This document shows positions 24,117 to 38,300 of a stretch of 64,000 nt of DNA, in pieces. Source of the DNA: Ephemerocybe angulata (taxonomy: Eukaryota; Basidiomycota; Agaricomycetes; Agaricales; Psathyrellaceae); NCBI GenBank assembly GCA_013368325.1, contig JAACJK010000125.1, forward strand, positions 62,001-126,000. Reading direction: 5' to 3'. The translations under genes and the position numbers were made by a program. Within the stretch, counting starts at the first letter, position 1. Every line of letters starts with the position of its first letter. The notes beneath the pieces are model-generated. The model did not search any database. It was not told the DNA's origin and was given only the letters and a program-made list of their open reading frames with translations.

Positions 24117-25170
24117 ATGTATTCGACTTCGCGACGCGCTCTAACGCGTTTTGCTGCGCAGATATGCCAGAGACGGGGACTACATGCCGGAGCCACAGGT
24201 GCAACAGTCAACGATGCTGAAATCTCACATTTCTCCCGGCTTTCCTCAGAATGGTGGGACGAAGGAGGCGAATTCTCGTTTCTGCATCGGATGAACCCCG
24301 TTCGTGTTCGGTTTATCCAGGAAAAGCTGGCGGAAATTGCGCGAGACGAAGCCCTGGATGGTGGGGAGATTACTCAAGCAGGCTCGGTGCTGCAGGGACT
24401 GGATGTCCTGGACGTCGGATGCGGGGGAGGGCTGCTATCGGAGGTGAGGAATCATTCAACATCGTCCCGAAATATTTATAATGTCGTCATAGAGTCTTGC
24501 ACGGCTAGGCGCTAGAACAGTCGGCATAGACGCCTCAGGCGCCAACATTGCCATTGCCTCGCTACATGCTTCTGCCGACCCTTCCTTCCGTCTCCAATCA
24601 TCCACACTTCCACCTACAGCCCAGCAATCCTCGCCAGGCCGCAACTCCCTAACCTATCTTCATACGACAACAGACGCGCTTCTAGACTCTACGTCTGAAG
24701 CACCCACACTTTCAATACCCCGTCAGTTCGATGTGGTGACCGCATTGGAGGTCATCGAGCACGTCGACAACCCCACCCACTTCCTGGACACATGCTGTTC
24801 CCTTGTCAAACCCGGAGGACACCTCTTCCTCTCTACCCTGGCCCGCACACCCCTCGCATATGCCCTTACCATCCTCTTCGCGGAACATATATCTGGGAAG
24901 GTCTCGAAGGGCACTCATACATATTCCAAGTACATCAACCCGGAGGAGCTTATCGACTTCTTCAAGAACCACCCAGAGTCGAATCCTGCGCAGAAATGGA
25001 TCTCTCCAGAGGCGACCTCGTATCTTCCCCGGCACCAGGCAGAGCTGAAGGGTTTGATTTATAACCCTTTGCAGGGCGGATGGTTCTTGGCACCGAGGAA
25101 CTCGATGGCCGGTGCTCAGTGTAATTACATTTTCTGGGTACGGAAACCCAAGGTGTCCAACCCCGCTTGA
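24117..25170 (+). CDS. COQ3: Ubiquinone biosynthesis O-methyltransferase
   Basis: Two exons, 24117-24443 and 24493-25170, with a 49-nt intron, giving 334 residues. The first 30 residues (MYSTSRRALTRFAAQICQRR) are Arg/Ser/Ala-rich without acids, a good mitochondrial presequence. Class I SAM-methyltransferase motifs follow: VLDVGCGGGLLSE (about residues 97-109), then LGARTVGIDASG, DVVTALEVIEHV, LVKPGGHLFLSTL and ATSYLPRHQAELKGLIYNP. COQ3 catalyses both O-methylations of the coenzyme Q head group at the mitochondrial inner membrane. The intron falls directly after the SAM-binding loop. A short non-conserved, Ser/Thr-rich insert (about residues 135-165) sits between motifs. It shares an upstream region with CCC2. 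Confidence 0.92.
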
Positions 25171-25545
25171 TTGAAATATACTCGACTTTCCGACACCTTC
25201 GTCATGTCAATATACTAGTCCACGAGTTGAGGAGGGTAAGCTTGGAAAATCGGGTTCTCCTATATGATTCGAGTCGGCAACTTACGCGGTCTGAGCGTGA
25301 ACTCGGCGATCGCCAATGCTTCAATCGCACCTTGTACTCCGATTTATACCTTCCCCTAAACCCCTCGTACATACCCCGAACAACCTTCCATTCAATCTAA
25401 TCCAACGGAAACCTGAAGCAACAGCATCTACCATCCCAAGAATAATCCTATATACACCGCCTTAACGACCCTTTACGAAACAGCTGCCAATCCCCACGAA
25501 CCTCCACTCGAAAGATCAAGTACACATATACATACGTGCATAACT
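25171..25545. other. Intergenic spacer COQ3 - dynactin-like gene
   Basis: About 375 bases with no gene. It serves as the 3' region of COQ3 and the promoter of the next gene. Confidence 0.5.
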
Positions 25546-26608
25546 ATGGCAAACATAGGGAGCGCCTTCCTCGGAGACCACGCCCGGCGCATCCGCCACC
25601 TCTCCTCGTCCACGCACAACAGCGGCTCGACGGGCACCCCGCCCTCCTCGCCCCCACCCCCAGGCATGATCGGGCGCAACTCCACCTCGCCACTGGCCCA
25701 GAGCTTCCATGATATGGATCTCGACGACGGCCCGTCTACATCTCGTAGCCCTAGCAGGCCTGGAACCAACAATAGCAATGGGAGCTTTGGATTGTCGGTT
25801 GACCCGCGCGACTTGCCGCCCAGTGCGCCCCGAAAACCAATCGATCCACAGCTGGCGCTTGAGTTGCGCGTGCGGTGGCTGGAGGCGCTTGTTCTGGGTC
25901 TGTCGGGGAGCACGCTGAAGGGCAAGGGCAAGGAATTAGGTTTGGGGGGTGGGAAGGGGGAGAATCTCGTGCGTCTAGCAGAGAATGTACAAGGGCAGCT
26001 GGAGGCTGCTGTGGATGGGAACGAAGGGTTGCGGAAGTTTATGGCCCAATGTGCGTATCTCTCGGTGACCTTTGTCGATGAATGACCAACGCGATCCCAA
26101 CAGACGACCAGCACGCACACCTCCTCACATCCTCCTTCGCACTCTCAGGCGTGCTCCAAGACGAAGCTCCTTCCTACTCCGACCTCTCACCTGAGGAGAT
26201 TGACGCGTTTCTGACGGAAATGGAGCCCGACATACGGGCCGCTGATAGCGACATGCGCGAAATAGACGCCCTTGTCAAGAAGGGAGTGACGAGCGCAGGC
26301 AAGCTCTCAGACTATGAAACCCTGCAGCCGCGTCTGGATGCCCTTTTAAAAGCGAATACGGCGGATATTGAGTTGGCGGCGTCATTGGAGAGGAGGATCG
26401 CGACGTTGATGCAAAAGCATGCTAATAGCGTACGTGCCTGCCTTGCATTGTGGCCTCGTTCGTATTGAAGCATTGTCTCTTTGTCCTCCAGGTAGATGCA
26501 CTGTCAGAGCTATTCGTTGCCTGGGACGACGCGATCACAGGGGCAGAAGATTCGATTACGCAGATGGAGAGGGAAAAACAGGAGCGTAGTCGCCTCGGAC
26601 TGGAGTAA
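25546..26608 (+). CDS. Probable dynactin p24 subunit (RO-10/DCTN3-like)
   Basis: Three exons, 25546-26050, 26104-26429 and 26492-26608, with introns of 53 and 62 nt, giving 315 residues. The first 95 residues are Ser/Pro/Gly-rich and low complexity. The rest is helical: LALELRVRWLEALVLG, a middle helix ending in RKFMAQYDQHAHLL, then long heptad-like stretches to the C-terminal LFVAWDDAITGAEDSITQMEREK. The pattern of a short N-terminal leucine/arginine helix, a K-F...YD...LL block and C-terminal coiled coil fits fungal p24/RO-10 proteins of the dynactin shoulder, which regulate dynein. I judge this from pattern only, and another small coiled-coil protein is possible. Convergent with the zinc-finger gene, 153 bp apart. 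Confidence 0.55.
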
Positions 26609-26761
26609 CCTTGCAGCTCTCGCTTACCACCTAATTCCACGACAAGATACCATATACATTGCACATTGCTCACTATATTACACACTTTACATCCCAAGAA
26701 ACATGCTACTATACACCCTGAGATCTGACAGACTTACAGATCCATTCTTGTTACTCGTTCT

Positions 26762-28146
26762 TCACCCTCCTCTGCCACCACGTCCCCGCCCACGTCCTCG
26801 ACCCCTCCCATGCCCCCTTCCACCACCTTCGCTATCTGAGCTTGTATTTGGTACTGCCCCTCCACGCCAACGATTACTCGGCTGTCCCCCTCGCGCACGA
26901 GTAGGTACTCCACCTCTGGCTCCAGCAGCACCAGTGTTCTCCGATAGCTGAGTGGTAGCTTGCGATCCAGCACTGGGCTGCCTCTGGTGTGATTGATGAC
27001 CTGGGATTCCTCCTCCTGCATGAGCAAACCCACCCCGGCCTCCCCTTCCAAACCTGACTGAGGGTGGGACAAGCGAGAGCGTGGACAACCCAGCTGCCAG
27101 CTTATCCGCAGATGCAGATGCAGGGTCGGCGGTGCGGCTCGGTGGGATAGAGTGAATGGGGGGTAAGCTTGAGTTGGCGTACGGTCGTGGTGTCGCTTCG
27201 GGGTCCTGATCGAGGTTCATCCTGTTGCTCTCTGTCTTCGAGGTAGTGAAAGCCTTTATGTCCGGGGTGCGAGACGAAGTCACAAGCACAACCTCATCAT
27301 CGTCATCAAGCGGGTCCTCCTCTGCCTCCTCCTCGTCACTATCGGACTCATCGTCGTCGTCCACGTCCATCCCTGATGATGTCGCTGAGCCCCGCATCGT
27401 CGATCTGTCCACAACTTGTTGAGGAGCTGCGTCAGGTCCCGTGGTAGTTGCAGGCTCGCGAGGCGTCCACTTCCCTCGAACCATGCTAGCGCCCTCGCCC
27501 CATTTCTTGAGCAGCCCTCCGACGCCTTTGTTCGTGACGGCAAAGAAGTATTCTTTAGGGTATCCGTGTGCGGAAATCAGGTGTAGGCGGCGACCTTTGG
27601 GGTTTGCGAAGAGCTTTGGGCAGCTTGCGAGGTGGCAGGCGAACTGTGAACTCAGGATGGTGAGATGAGGAGTAGGGCTGGAGATGAGCTCAACCCACGA
27701 TCTTATCGCCCCGTTCTTTGCGCATGGCTGCGAGAGGGTCATGGTTCTCCGTTTGGTGCTGCAGTTACCGTAAAGTCAAATCACCATTAGCAATACAATA
27801 GGGCGATTCAACGCACCAATTCCAGTAATCGTGCATCTGGAAAGACACACCCGCACCCCTGCTGCTCACACACATGCGCATGGTACGTCGCATAATGCGA
27901 CTCGAGCTCCTTCGTATTCGCGAGCGGCGTAGGCTTGTGGTTGCACGTTGGGGGTAGTGTGCACAGGAGGGGGTGCGTCGCCGCCGACGCCTCCTCGCCC
28001 TCTTCAGCAGGCGGGGAGATGCGCGATGCCTTGTTCGCTACCCCACTGCGCGAGGGCCCATTGCCTGAGGACGATCCTGAGGACTGGGAAGACGTCCGGT
28101 GGCGCTTCGTCGTTTGGACTGGGTGGAAAGACGCTGTGGAAGACAT
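26762..28146 (-). CDS. C2H2 zinc-finger protein, ZNF511-like, with RG-rich tail
   Basis: Three exons, 28146-27817, 27758-27699 and 27643-26762, with introns of 58 and 55 nt, giving 423 residues. Zinc-binding blocks are CEQQGCGCVFPDARLLELHQTENHD-like (C-x4-C ... H-x4-H after splicing) and FACHLASCPKLFANPKGRRLHLISAH. The latter is followed by GYPKEYFFAVTNKGVGGLLKKWGEG, the signature after the fingers in fungal ZNF511 homologues. An acidic Asp/Glu run follows (DDDDESDSDEEEAEEDP), and the protein ends in a Gly/Arg repeat (GRGRGRGRGRGGRGG), a likely RNA-binding and arginine-methylation region. The function of ZNF511 homologues is poorly known; a nuclear location is inferred. The ATG at 28146 is preferred over an upstream in-frame one because the upstream stretch has no conserved character. 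Confidence 0.75.
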
Positions 28147-28496
28147 CGATGTCACTGTTAGAGATGTGCGCGCCGGCGTGCGGCGAAATAGGCGCCCGCG
28201 ATCATGCCGGCTTTGCGTGGAGTGTTTGGTTTGGGCTTCGTGGCTTGACCCACGCCACCCCCCCGGCGAATGTTCGCCGCATGCTCCTGACATTCGACTG
28301 TAACTTTCAGCGCTCAAGGGCTCATTCTTGGGTTTGACGACTCTCTCACTGCCCAGGCGAAGAAGTACTGTGATTTGTCTAAACTCCGTCCAGGAAGGAG
28401 GTCTGCACCTTGTTCCCGCCGCTGGCTAGATTTCTGCGAATTTCGAAGCCAACCCCGGCCGCCGCGTCGTAAAACCTCCTGTGCACCTTAGTGCGC
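28147..28496. other. Upstream region of the zinc-finger gene
   Basis: No gene is recognised. The expected N-terminal half of the GH16 relic that follows is absent here. Confidence 0.45.
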
Positions 28497-28610
28497 CTTA
28501 TCGCCTAGGTCGAAAACCATCATTATCCTGGACCTTGGACTCGACATATCCGAGTCGTTACCCTGTCAGGCTCCGGTCATCCTCCGCTTATCTTCCGCTA
28601 CCTCTTCATT

Positions 28611-29333
28611 GCGAGTCTTAGTCTGCACACCACTGCAGGATGCCGCCAGAGCAACCCAGTCCAGCAAACGACCTTTGTGAACTCTAACAGACAGCGCTGG
28701 AGACTACAATTCCGGGTGCATGCTCACAAACACCAACCCCGCTTTCGTATGGAGCTCCTTTTGCGAACGCACAAGGTGGTGTGTTTATCACCGAGTTTGC
28801 TGAGAGTGGTGTCTCGTAAGAACTCTCTGTATCTATAACACGACTGCCACATCGATCGACACCTACACCCTCGGTACTCCGATGGGCAACTGGCCCTCCA
28901 CCGGATGCGACATCAAGTAAGTTCTTCCAGCCCCAGAACCTCATTTTCACCATCACCCCCTGCGGAGGTGCGTACCAGACTTTCGATTTCTATTATAAAA
29001 AGGCTGAAGGATTTTCCCCTTAGATTTCGCCAATGGTCCCGATGGCAAGATCTTCCAGCAAACGTGCTCTGGCCTATGCTACGACGATTACGTCGTCAAG
29101 GATCTCTCCCTCTTCGATGTCGAATATGTGAAGGGGTTCAACGTTCAGCAGCAGCGCCACGGCGACCTCGACTTCCCCCACAGGATCGTCATCTGGCGCT
29201 GCAACTGGTATGTACCCAGGGAGGGGCGTCTCAGAGCAGTTTGACCAACGCAGCTGGGAGGCTGTGTGCCTGGTCCTTGGCTGTGGGAGCGGCGGTTGGC
29301 GGTGCGCTCTCGGCCCTCCACTGTAGTAGGTGA
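28611..29333 (+). pseudogene. 5'-truncated, frameshifted GPI-type GH16 beta-glucanase relic
   Basis: Pieces of the C-terminal half of a basidiomycete GH16 (laminarinase-type) enzyme appear in order but in different frames: SLHTTAGC ... VQQTTFVNS, then AGDYNSGCMLTNTNPA, then SYGAPFANAQGGVFITEFAESG, then LGTPMGNWPSTGCDI, then FFQPQNLIFTITPCG. After a still recognisable intron (GTGCGT...CTTAG) comes FANGPDGKIFQQTCSGLCYDDYVV. The tail is Ser/Thr-rich and ends in NAAGRLCAWSLAVGAAVGGALSAL, a typical GPI-attachment signal. Breaks include one extra base near 28667, one extra T near 28735, loss of the segment after ESGVS, a tandem AAGT duplication at about 28915-28922 creating a stop, and a one-base shift before the Ser/Thr tail. 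The catalytic ExDxxE half is missing, so no activity is expected. Confidence 0.8.
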
Positions 29334-29552
29334 AGGTCAACGTTCCAAAAAGTAGAGCCCTGCGGCTAGAGGTTCAGACCACAATATACCACTCTTTTGT
29401 CATGGTTTACTGGTCCACTCTTTTCGATTCTCGAACCTGTTGTAATACTTTAAATGACATACAGTAATCGTGACGTTTTGACCATAACCCCCAAAGCCTG
29501 CCCAATCTATACAAGGTCCACCTCGACTACATTTATGCGTTCTCCCGTCGCT

Positions 29553-29795
29553 TTACAAACGCTCCAAGTGCTTGAATTGTGCTCTCAGATCCGGAGAGGA
29601 TGGCTTCCTCCTCACCGAGCGCGGGGAGCCAGATGCGAAAGAGGAACCCATCGGACTACTCGAGGGCGAGGTCGGTGAAGTTGGGCCCGCCGCAGAGTGG
29701 TTCGCCGGTGGATACAGCGCGGAGGAGACGGGCGATTGGGGGGTCGCGGTGGCAGCGGAGCCGCTGGGTTGGGTGGTCTCGGAGGAAACGCCCAT
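29553..29795 (-). CDS. Possible small Ser/Pro-rich protein
   Basis: An 80-codon frame starting at ATG 29795, rich in Ser, Pro, Thr and Ala, ending SPRSVRRKPSSPDLRAQFKHLERL. Its composition and the basic, ordered-looking C-terminus resemble short hypothetical proteins of mushrooms, but I cannot name a family. A TATATATTTA-like element lies about 400 bases upstream (near 30200), which would imply a long leader or a leader intron. It may not be a gene. Confidence 0.35.
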   Translation of the reverse strand: MGVSSETTQPSGSAATATPQSPVSSALYPPANHSAAGPTSPTSPSSSPMGSSFASGSPRSVRRKPSSPDLRAQFKHLERL

Positions 29796-31774
29796 TGTGG
29801 TTTGACTCGTTAATGTTATTCGTGAAGTGAAGGTGATTGATTGTGAAGTGGAACTTCGTTAAATGAGATGCGTTAACGTGAGGCGAGGTCGTTAATGATT
29901 CGTCGCGGAGTCACAGTGAGTCTCGCGGTGGTTGGTCGTGGAAGAGGGTCTCTTCGTGGTGGTCGTCAACTGTCCGCAATGCCAGGTCAAGTTACTGCCG
30001 TGTACTGAGACCCGGACAGTGATCGTGGAGTGGACGTCGCGAGTGTCGTCAGTGGCGTTTCGTGTTAAGCAGAGGGTATGTGGCTTTTGACGGGTGTCAA
30101 GGGGTCGTTATAAGAGGCCGTGAGGGTACGTGAAGGGCGTGGTCTCTGAAGTCTCTGGGTAAGGGACGACAGACAAGGATGGGTTGGGGCCTTCGAGAGT
30201 AAATATATACTACTCGCAACGGCTTCGGCAAGGTCAGAGCGACTGAGTGGGTGGCTATCCACAAACTATGCAGTTGTTAAAATGCAGTTATTGAAATGGT
30301 CCGGCATTCGGCTACCAAACGCGGGGTAAACGCTAAACGCAGGCGAATGAGAGACAATTGGGATGATAGGGGTGAACGCTGGGAGCTGATCGATGCCCCT
30401 GTGGCCAAAGATTGCCAGAGAAGATCGCTGTAAAGGGCGGTGAACGCCTGCAAAGGCAAATATAAGATAGAGGCCCAACTTGAAGATTGGAGGAGCAAGG
30501 TTGGATCATGCCTGGCCTTCGCGATCGAAGCGCTAATTTATGGAGAGCAGGTCCTAGATTGGCGCCGCCGCACGTGCGGCAGATCAACCCTCCCTGCATC
30601 CACAACCTCACAGAACGAGGCCGTCGGGACGACGGTGAAGCCAAGAATTGCCCGTCACCGGTTCCTCCGAGTCGGATGCTCAGATCGTCCTGTCAGAACC
30701 GAAGATAGCTCGTCCGTATGTACCGGTTGGGCCAACAAAAGGTTGAGTATATCACAAAAGCTTGCTGTAAAGCGACGGCTGCCGAGGGTCCAGCTTTCCG
30801 GATGCTGCCAACATTTGGCCACTTTGTACGTCAGATATCCAGTAGACCCAAGCAAGAGAACAAAGACCGGGAGTAGGCATTATCTGGAGCCTGGAAAGTC
30901 CGGATTAACCCCGCTGTCCGAGGACAGTTGTTCGTCGATGGAATAGTTCTCTTGAGTTAGAGTATAAAGTTAAGCTTGACGTTCTGTGGATGTTGGACGG
31001 CCGAGGGGTACCTCTCCGCGACTTCGATGGTCTCCTTGGCGAGATGTCAACGTTAAATAATTTTCTTGAAACGACAGCAGTCAATTGTCCTCTCACCCAG
31101 GGAGATGTGCGGCACATGGTGCACAAGCACGCCCGGTTTTGGCCTGCGGGAGGTCTCTGATCCCCTTGCACTCAGTCTGAGGCCAAAGGGTCTGTGGATA
31201 CAGCCCAGACGTTCGATGGAGTTGCGGTTTGTAGAAATAGAGTACTGGCAGGGTTCTTGAGATGAAAAGGAGCGGACTATGGGATGGCGACGGTGTGACT
31301 TTGTGACAATGAATGGTTGGAGCGCTAAGTCCAAGGAGGGCAATTTTGAAAGGGTCGCTTCATGAGCTATATAACCTTTATCTTCTTGCTCTCTCCGTTC
31401 ACCCCGCTTTCTTCTCCCTCCTCGTCGTTGCACAGCGAGCTCGTTCAGCGCTGAGCTGCCACCGCCTGCGTCGTGCACGTCCCCTGTACGTGATCGTGAG
31501 CATAGTTTACCCACCTTGACCGCCTGGCTCTGGTCGTCATCATTGATATCCGTGACAACCAAGATCAGGCCCCAGCCTGTGGATTTTATCCTACAAACAC
31601 TCTGGTATTTATCTTCAAGCAGCCAGGGATACCACATATACTGACAATCGGGTCCATCATCCCAGATTGGCTGCCAATTGGCCGTTTGGACGCGTTCGGC
31701 TCGACTTCTTCAAGTTCTTGGCTCAATCATCATCTGAAAGGGTCTAATTTTCATCGGTTGCCGTCCCACCGGTA
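29796..31774. other. 2-kb stretch without recognisable genes
   Basis: Upstream of the STE20 kinase. Minus-strand frames, including one of 194 codons at 31053-31637, lack domains, plausible splicing or family resemblance. It is likely the promoter region of the kinase plus non-coding sequence. Confidence 0.45.
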
Positions 31775-34413
<2,639 letters not shown>

Positions 34414-35343
34414 CTATCTCAACATCCTTTCTGCCGAAGCTTCTACGATTACTGACTGATTAGAAACAGAAAATAAATTCATACCCCGGGTCTTTTTGCC
34501 CTTGTATTCCACCTCTTGTCGGTCGTCTATCTACCACTCGCCAGGCCGTGTGACATACATCTTTTCGTACTGTATATCTCTTCTACGTTTTCCCTTCTCT
34601 TCTTTGGCGGACTTTACCAGAATTGCTATCACTCTTAGCACCATCCACCTTCCCCTTCTTATCTACAAACCCCATTCCAATGCGAGCAACTGTGAAGACA
34701 AATCGGAGGTTCCTTTTTCAAGCCTTTCGCTATTTTCATCTTCTGATGTAATATTTTTGTTCGATTCGAATCATTCCCTCCATCCCAGGCTATCTACAAT
34801 ACCGTCAGTTCCTTCATACGTTCCTTCGTTTTTAGGCCCTGGCGAAGAGTGATTAGGAAGGGTGGCCTCCTGGCCGCTACAGGTTTGCGGATGGCGAGCC
34901 TCGCGTTCAAGTTGGCCTAGATGGGCGCCATTGCCTCGCCAACTGCAAGGCAATCAATCTCCCCGTCTCAACTCCGGCATCACAGAAACGCCCTTACCCT
35001 AAACGGACTGGCCCTTCAACCAAGCCCATCCTCACACCCCCCATATGCCTAGGCCAGGCTGTGTCCCCCTTTTGCCTGTCTATCACCACAGCCGACGCAA
35101 AATAGGAACGACAATATCTTGTTCTAAATGTGTACAATACGAACTGCTCTGAATCTCTGAAATTAATTGTTGTAATGCTCCAGATGAAGGAACTTCCTAG
35201 CAAACGATACATACATTCAATGGACGAAAGCTGACGAGGAAAATGTGTTGATAACGGGAAATGGGAAATGGGACACAAGTACGATGAGGGGCAGGGAGAT
35301 GAAGCAAACGGGAGATGAAAAGCAGAATTGACAAGGTGAATGA
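34414..35343. other. Spacer between convergent STE20 and TEL1
   Basis: About 930 bases. The first 400 are pyrimidine-rich and AT-rich, as in 3' untranslated regions. No gene was seen. Confidence 0.55.
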
Positions 35344-38300
35344 CTAGAGGTGAGGACCCCATCCAGCGAAGATAACGGCGAGGTTCTGGACATCCGTAGC
35401 CTCTGCAATCAGCTCGTTGACAGTAGACTCGACGCTAAGGCTCTTGTCGAGTTTTCGAGACACTGAAGTAAGTGCTCGGTCCGCAGCTTCTTCAGCTACC
35501 CCACTGTCCATACTGAGTGTTATCCCGGCGTTATCGCGACTGGCTTTGTTCACCACTTCAATTATGACCTTCTGGTCTTTATCAGTGTCATCAAGCTGCG
35601 CCTTCTGGACTCTAAACTCGCTTGCAATCCTGGAGGGGAGTGGCCGAAAGGCGTCAGGAATCAGGATGGCACTAAATATGGGAAATCAAGACGTACCATG
35701 AATGGAGTGGATCGTACTTGAAGACCTCCAGGACCGTCATGATGACATCAGACCCGTCTCGAAGCACGCGCAGCGTCTCCTCTGCGCATCTCTGGAACAC
35801 GCCTTGGGTACCTGAAGACCCCATGCCGTCGACCATGTCACGAGTAAGGCGGAAAGGGACTAGTTCAGGAACAGGCAACAGTTTTCCCTGAAAGGATGAT
35901 CAGTGACCCTATACTAAGCGGCGAGATGGTATGGGCCTACCTGGCCGAAGGCGATGCCCAAGTCAATGTGAATGACTTCTCCAGTGATATTGTCCATGAG
36001 GATATTGGACGTATGACGATCCCCCAGGCCCAAGATGTGGCCAACAATGGACGTCGTGGCTACACTCCGAGTGTACCCCAACCGCGTTGCAAACCATGCC
36101 ATCGGATTTTTGTGTTTCTCTGTGAAGAAGTGGCGGAAAACTGGCTTGAAATTGTTGCAGACCTGTGTGTAGATTCGGACCATGTCTTTTCTTGTCGCCT
36201 TGCCCTGTTTCATCCTATCGCCTTCGCCCCTCAGTTTGGTGTAACAGACGTTGGGTTTCCAATCCCCCGGACGATAGCTAGAAGCAATAATTAAAGGAGC
36301 AGGTTAGAGTGGCTTTCAAGGGTTGATAGACACTTACTCCGTGTGCCCTTTCATAAGCCAGTCTCGAAGTGGCGTCGTGTTGGGAACAAATTCCAGTACC
36401 CCAGCTTGAGTTCCAAGAGGGACTACTTTATAACCGCGCACTTGAAGGGACCTTCTGGTCGTCTCTCGGTCCGCAGAAAGCACTCTATTGACGAGTTCAA
36501 ACACTTGTTCCATAACCGCGTCTTGTCGCATATCGTCGTTTCCTTTGAACTTCAACCAGTGTCAGTATAGCGCATAGTTGCCGGAAATTGCCCTCACCAG
36601 TTGCTTGTACTCCCTTCCACTGACACTGTAACACGATACGATCTTGGGTAGGTTGACACCTCCTGCTGTCTTGAAAGTATCACCATAATGCGATATCCAC
36701 TCGCAGGCTTCATAGCGCATACTTGGGTCAATCTGGGTGTCTGCTGTCAAAACAGGAATCCTGAGGTTGCCTCTCACGAGGTACGTGCGCAGTTTCCATG
36801 CTTCCGTATGGATTTTGTAGGCGGTCCCATTCTTCAGCTTATCTTTCTGGGGGAGGTAAGAATGCTTCGCCCATTGAACATAAGCTTGACAGGCATTCAC
36901 AACCTGGGTAGCACGCTCCTTGAGCAGTTCGTCGCTGTCTGCCTTCAATTCCGACAACACGCGTTGCGCCTCAGACCTGCGCCCCTGGCTGAGATCGTCA
37001 GATACATCGGCTTGAAGACAATAGACCTGGTACAGGCTGTGAAAGGGATGTTCACGACATAACCGCATGACCAGGTTTCGCAGACATTGTTGGTGTTTGG
37101 ATTGGCTTGGTATCGGAGTGCTGGTCATTCGCGCAGTGAGTTGATGCTAGGATACCTCGTTAACAAAGGTATTAAAGGTGGACGACAGGAAACCTACAGC
37201 AAGGAAAATGAACTTCCTCGATGGGATCTGTCGAACAGCAGCCTGTATAACGGACTCTTGAACGGATTCGTCGTCAAAGTTCGCAAACCAAAGTGATGTA
37301 AACTTGATGGGCGCTTCATGATCAAAGCTATCAGACAGGCGGAGACTTCGAGAGTAGAGATTGAGGGCTTGTTTCAAGAACTCGGTTTGTGCGGCCTTGA
37401 GTCGCTCGTGGAGTTGTTCGTCAGTCTTGAAAATTTGTTCAGCCTCCTTGATTTGCTTCTCATATGCGTAGCGATCAGATCCACGAAGGGTTTGGAGGAC
37501 GATGGCGCGCTCGGCAACTTCCTGCCTTTTACGTTCCATGTAGACTTTAGTACGAATCATGTCGGGCGACTTTCGAAGGGTATGGTACTGTTTATCCGCG
37601 AAGTCGGCACATTGGTGGAAAACCTTCGAGGCGCTGACCATTTCCTCGGTGTCACCTAACATACTGATGGCCCGGTTGAAGTAGGTCTCCCAGATCTCTG
37701 TAGGTTTTCCAAGGCATGCTTCCGACATCCATGTTCCCTGTGGTTCTCATGAGTACGCTATAGAGGTGATAAGTGTGTGCAACGGGTACCAATTGTGCAA
37801 GCAAGGTCGCTTGGAGGTAATCTGGCCCATCCCCCGGCTTCCAGCTGTCGACCATGTTCTGCAGGGCAATTACCGCGAGTTTGGGCTCCTCTATAGACCA
37901 AAGAACGTTGGCATGTTCTTGAGAGATTTCCGTCGATCCATCTTTACCCAGCTTTTGCGCTCGGAGAATAGAGTTTAGCGCAATCTGCGTTTGATTGGCC
38001 TCCCTTGCCGACCGTGACAGAAAAAGGAGGCACCGTCGCTCCAGCTCAAGGAGACCGTCCATGTATGGGTCTGGGTCGGTAGGGTTGCGTGGTATGAAAG
38101 CCTTCACGAGCGTGATCCGCGTCGACATTATGTTTTCAAGATCGGAAAACCTAGTCGCTCGCTAGGTAAGTCGCTATCAGTCGGACAAAAGAAATGTGAC
38201 GCACTCAAATCCAGAAGGTATCGTTGCGAAATCGTCCCACACGGAAGCCTCCGCGACTTTGCTCGGTTGCATCAATGTCGTCCTCCAGCAAACTATCTGA

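Noticed and set aside
31053..31637. A 194-codon minus-strand frame upstream of STE20
   Set aside because: No recognisable motif or splicing. It overlaps the likely kinase promoter and other frames of similar length.
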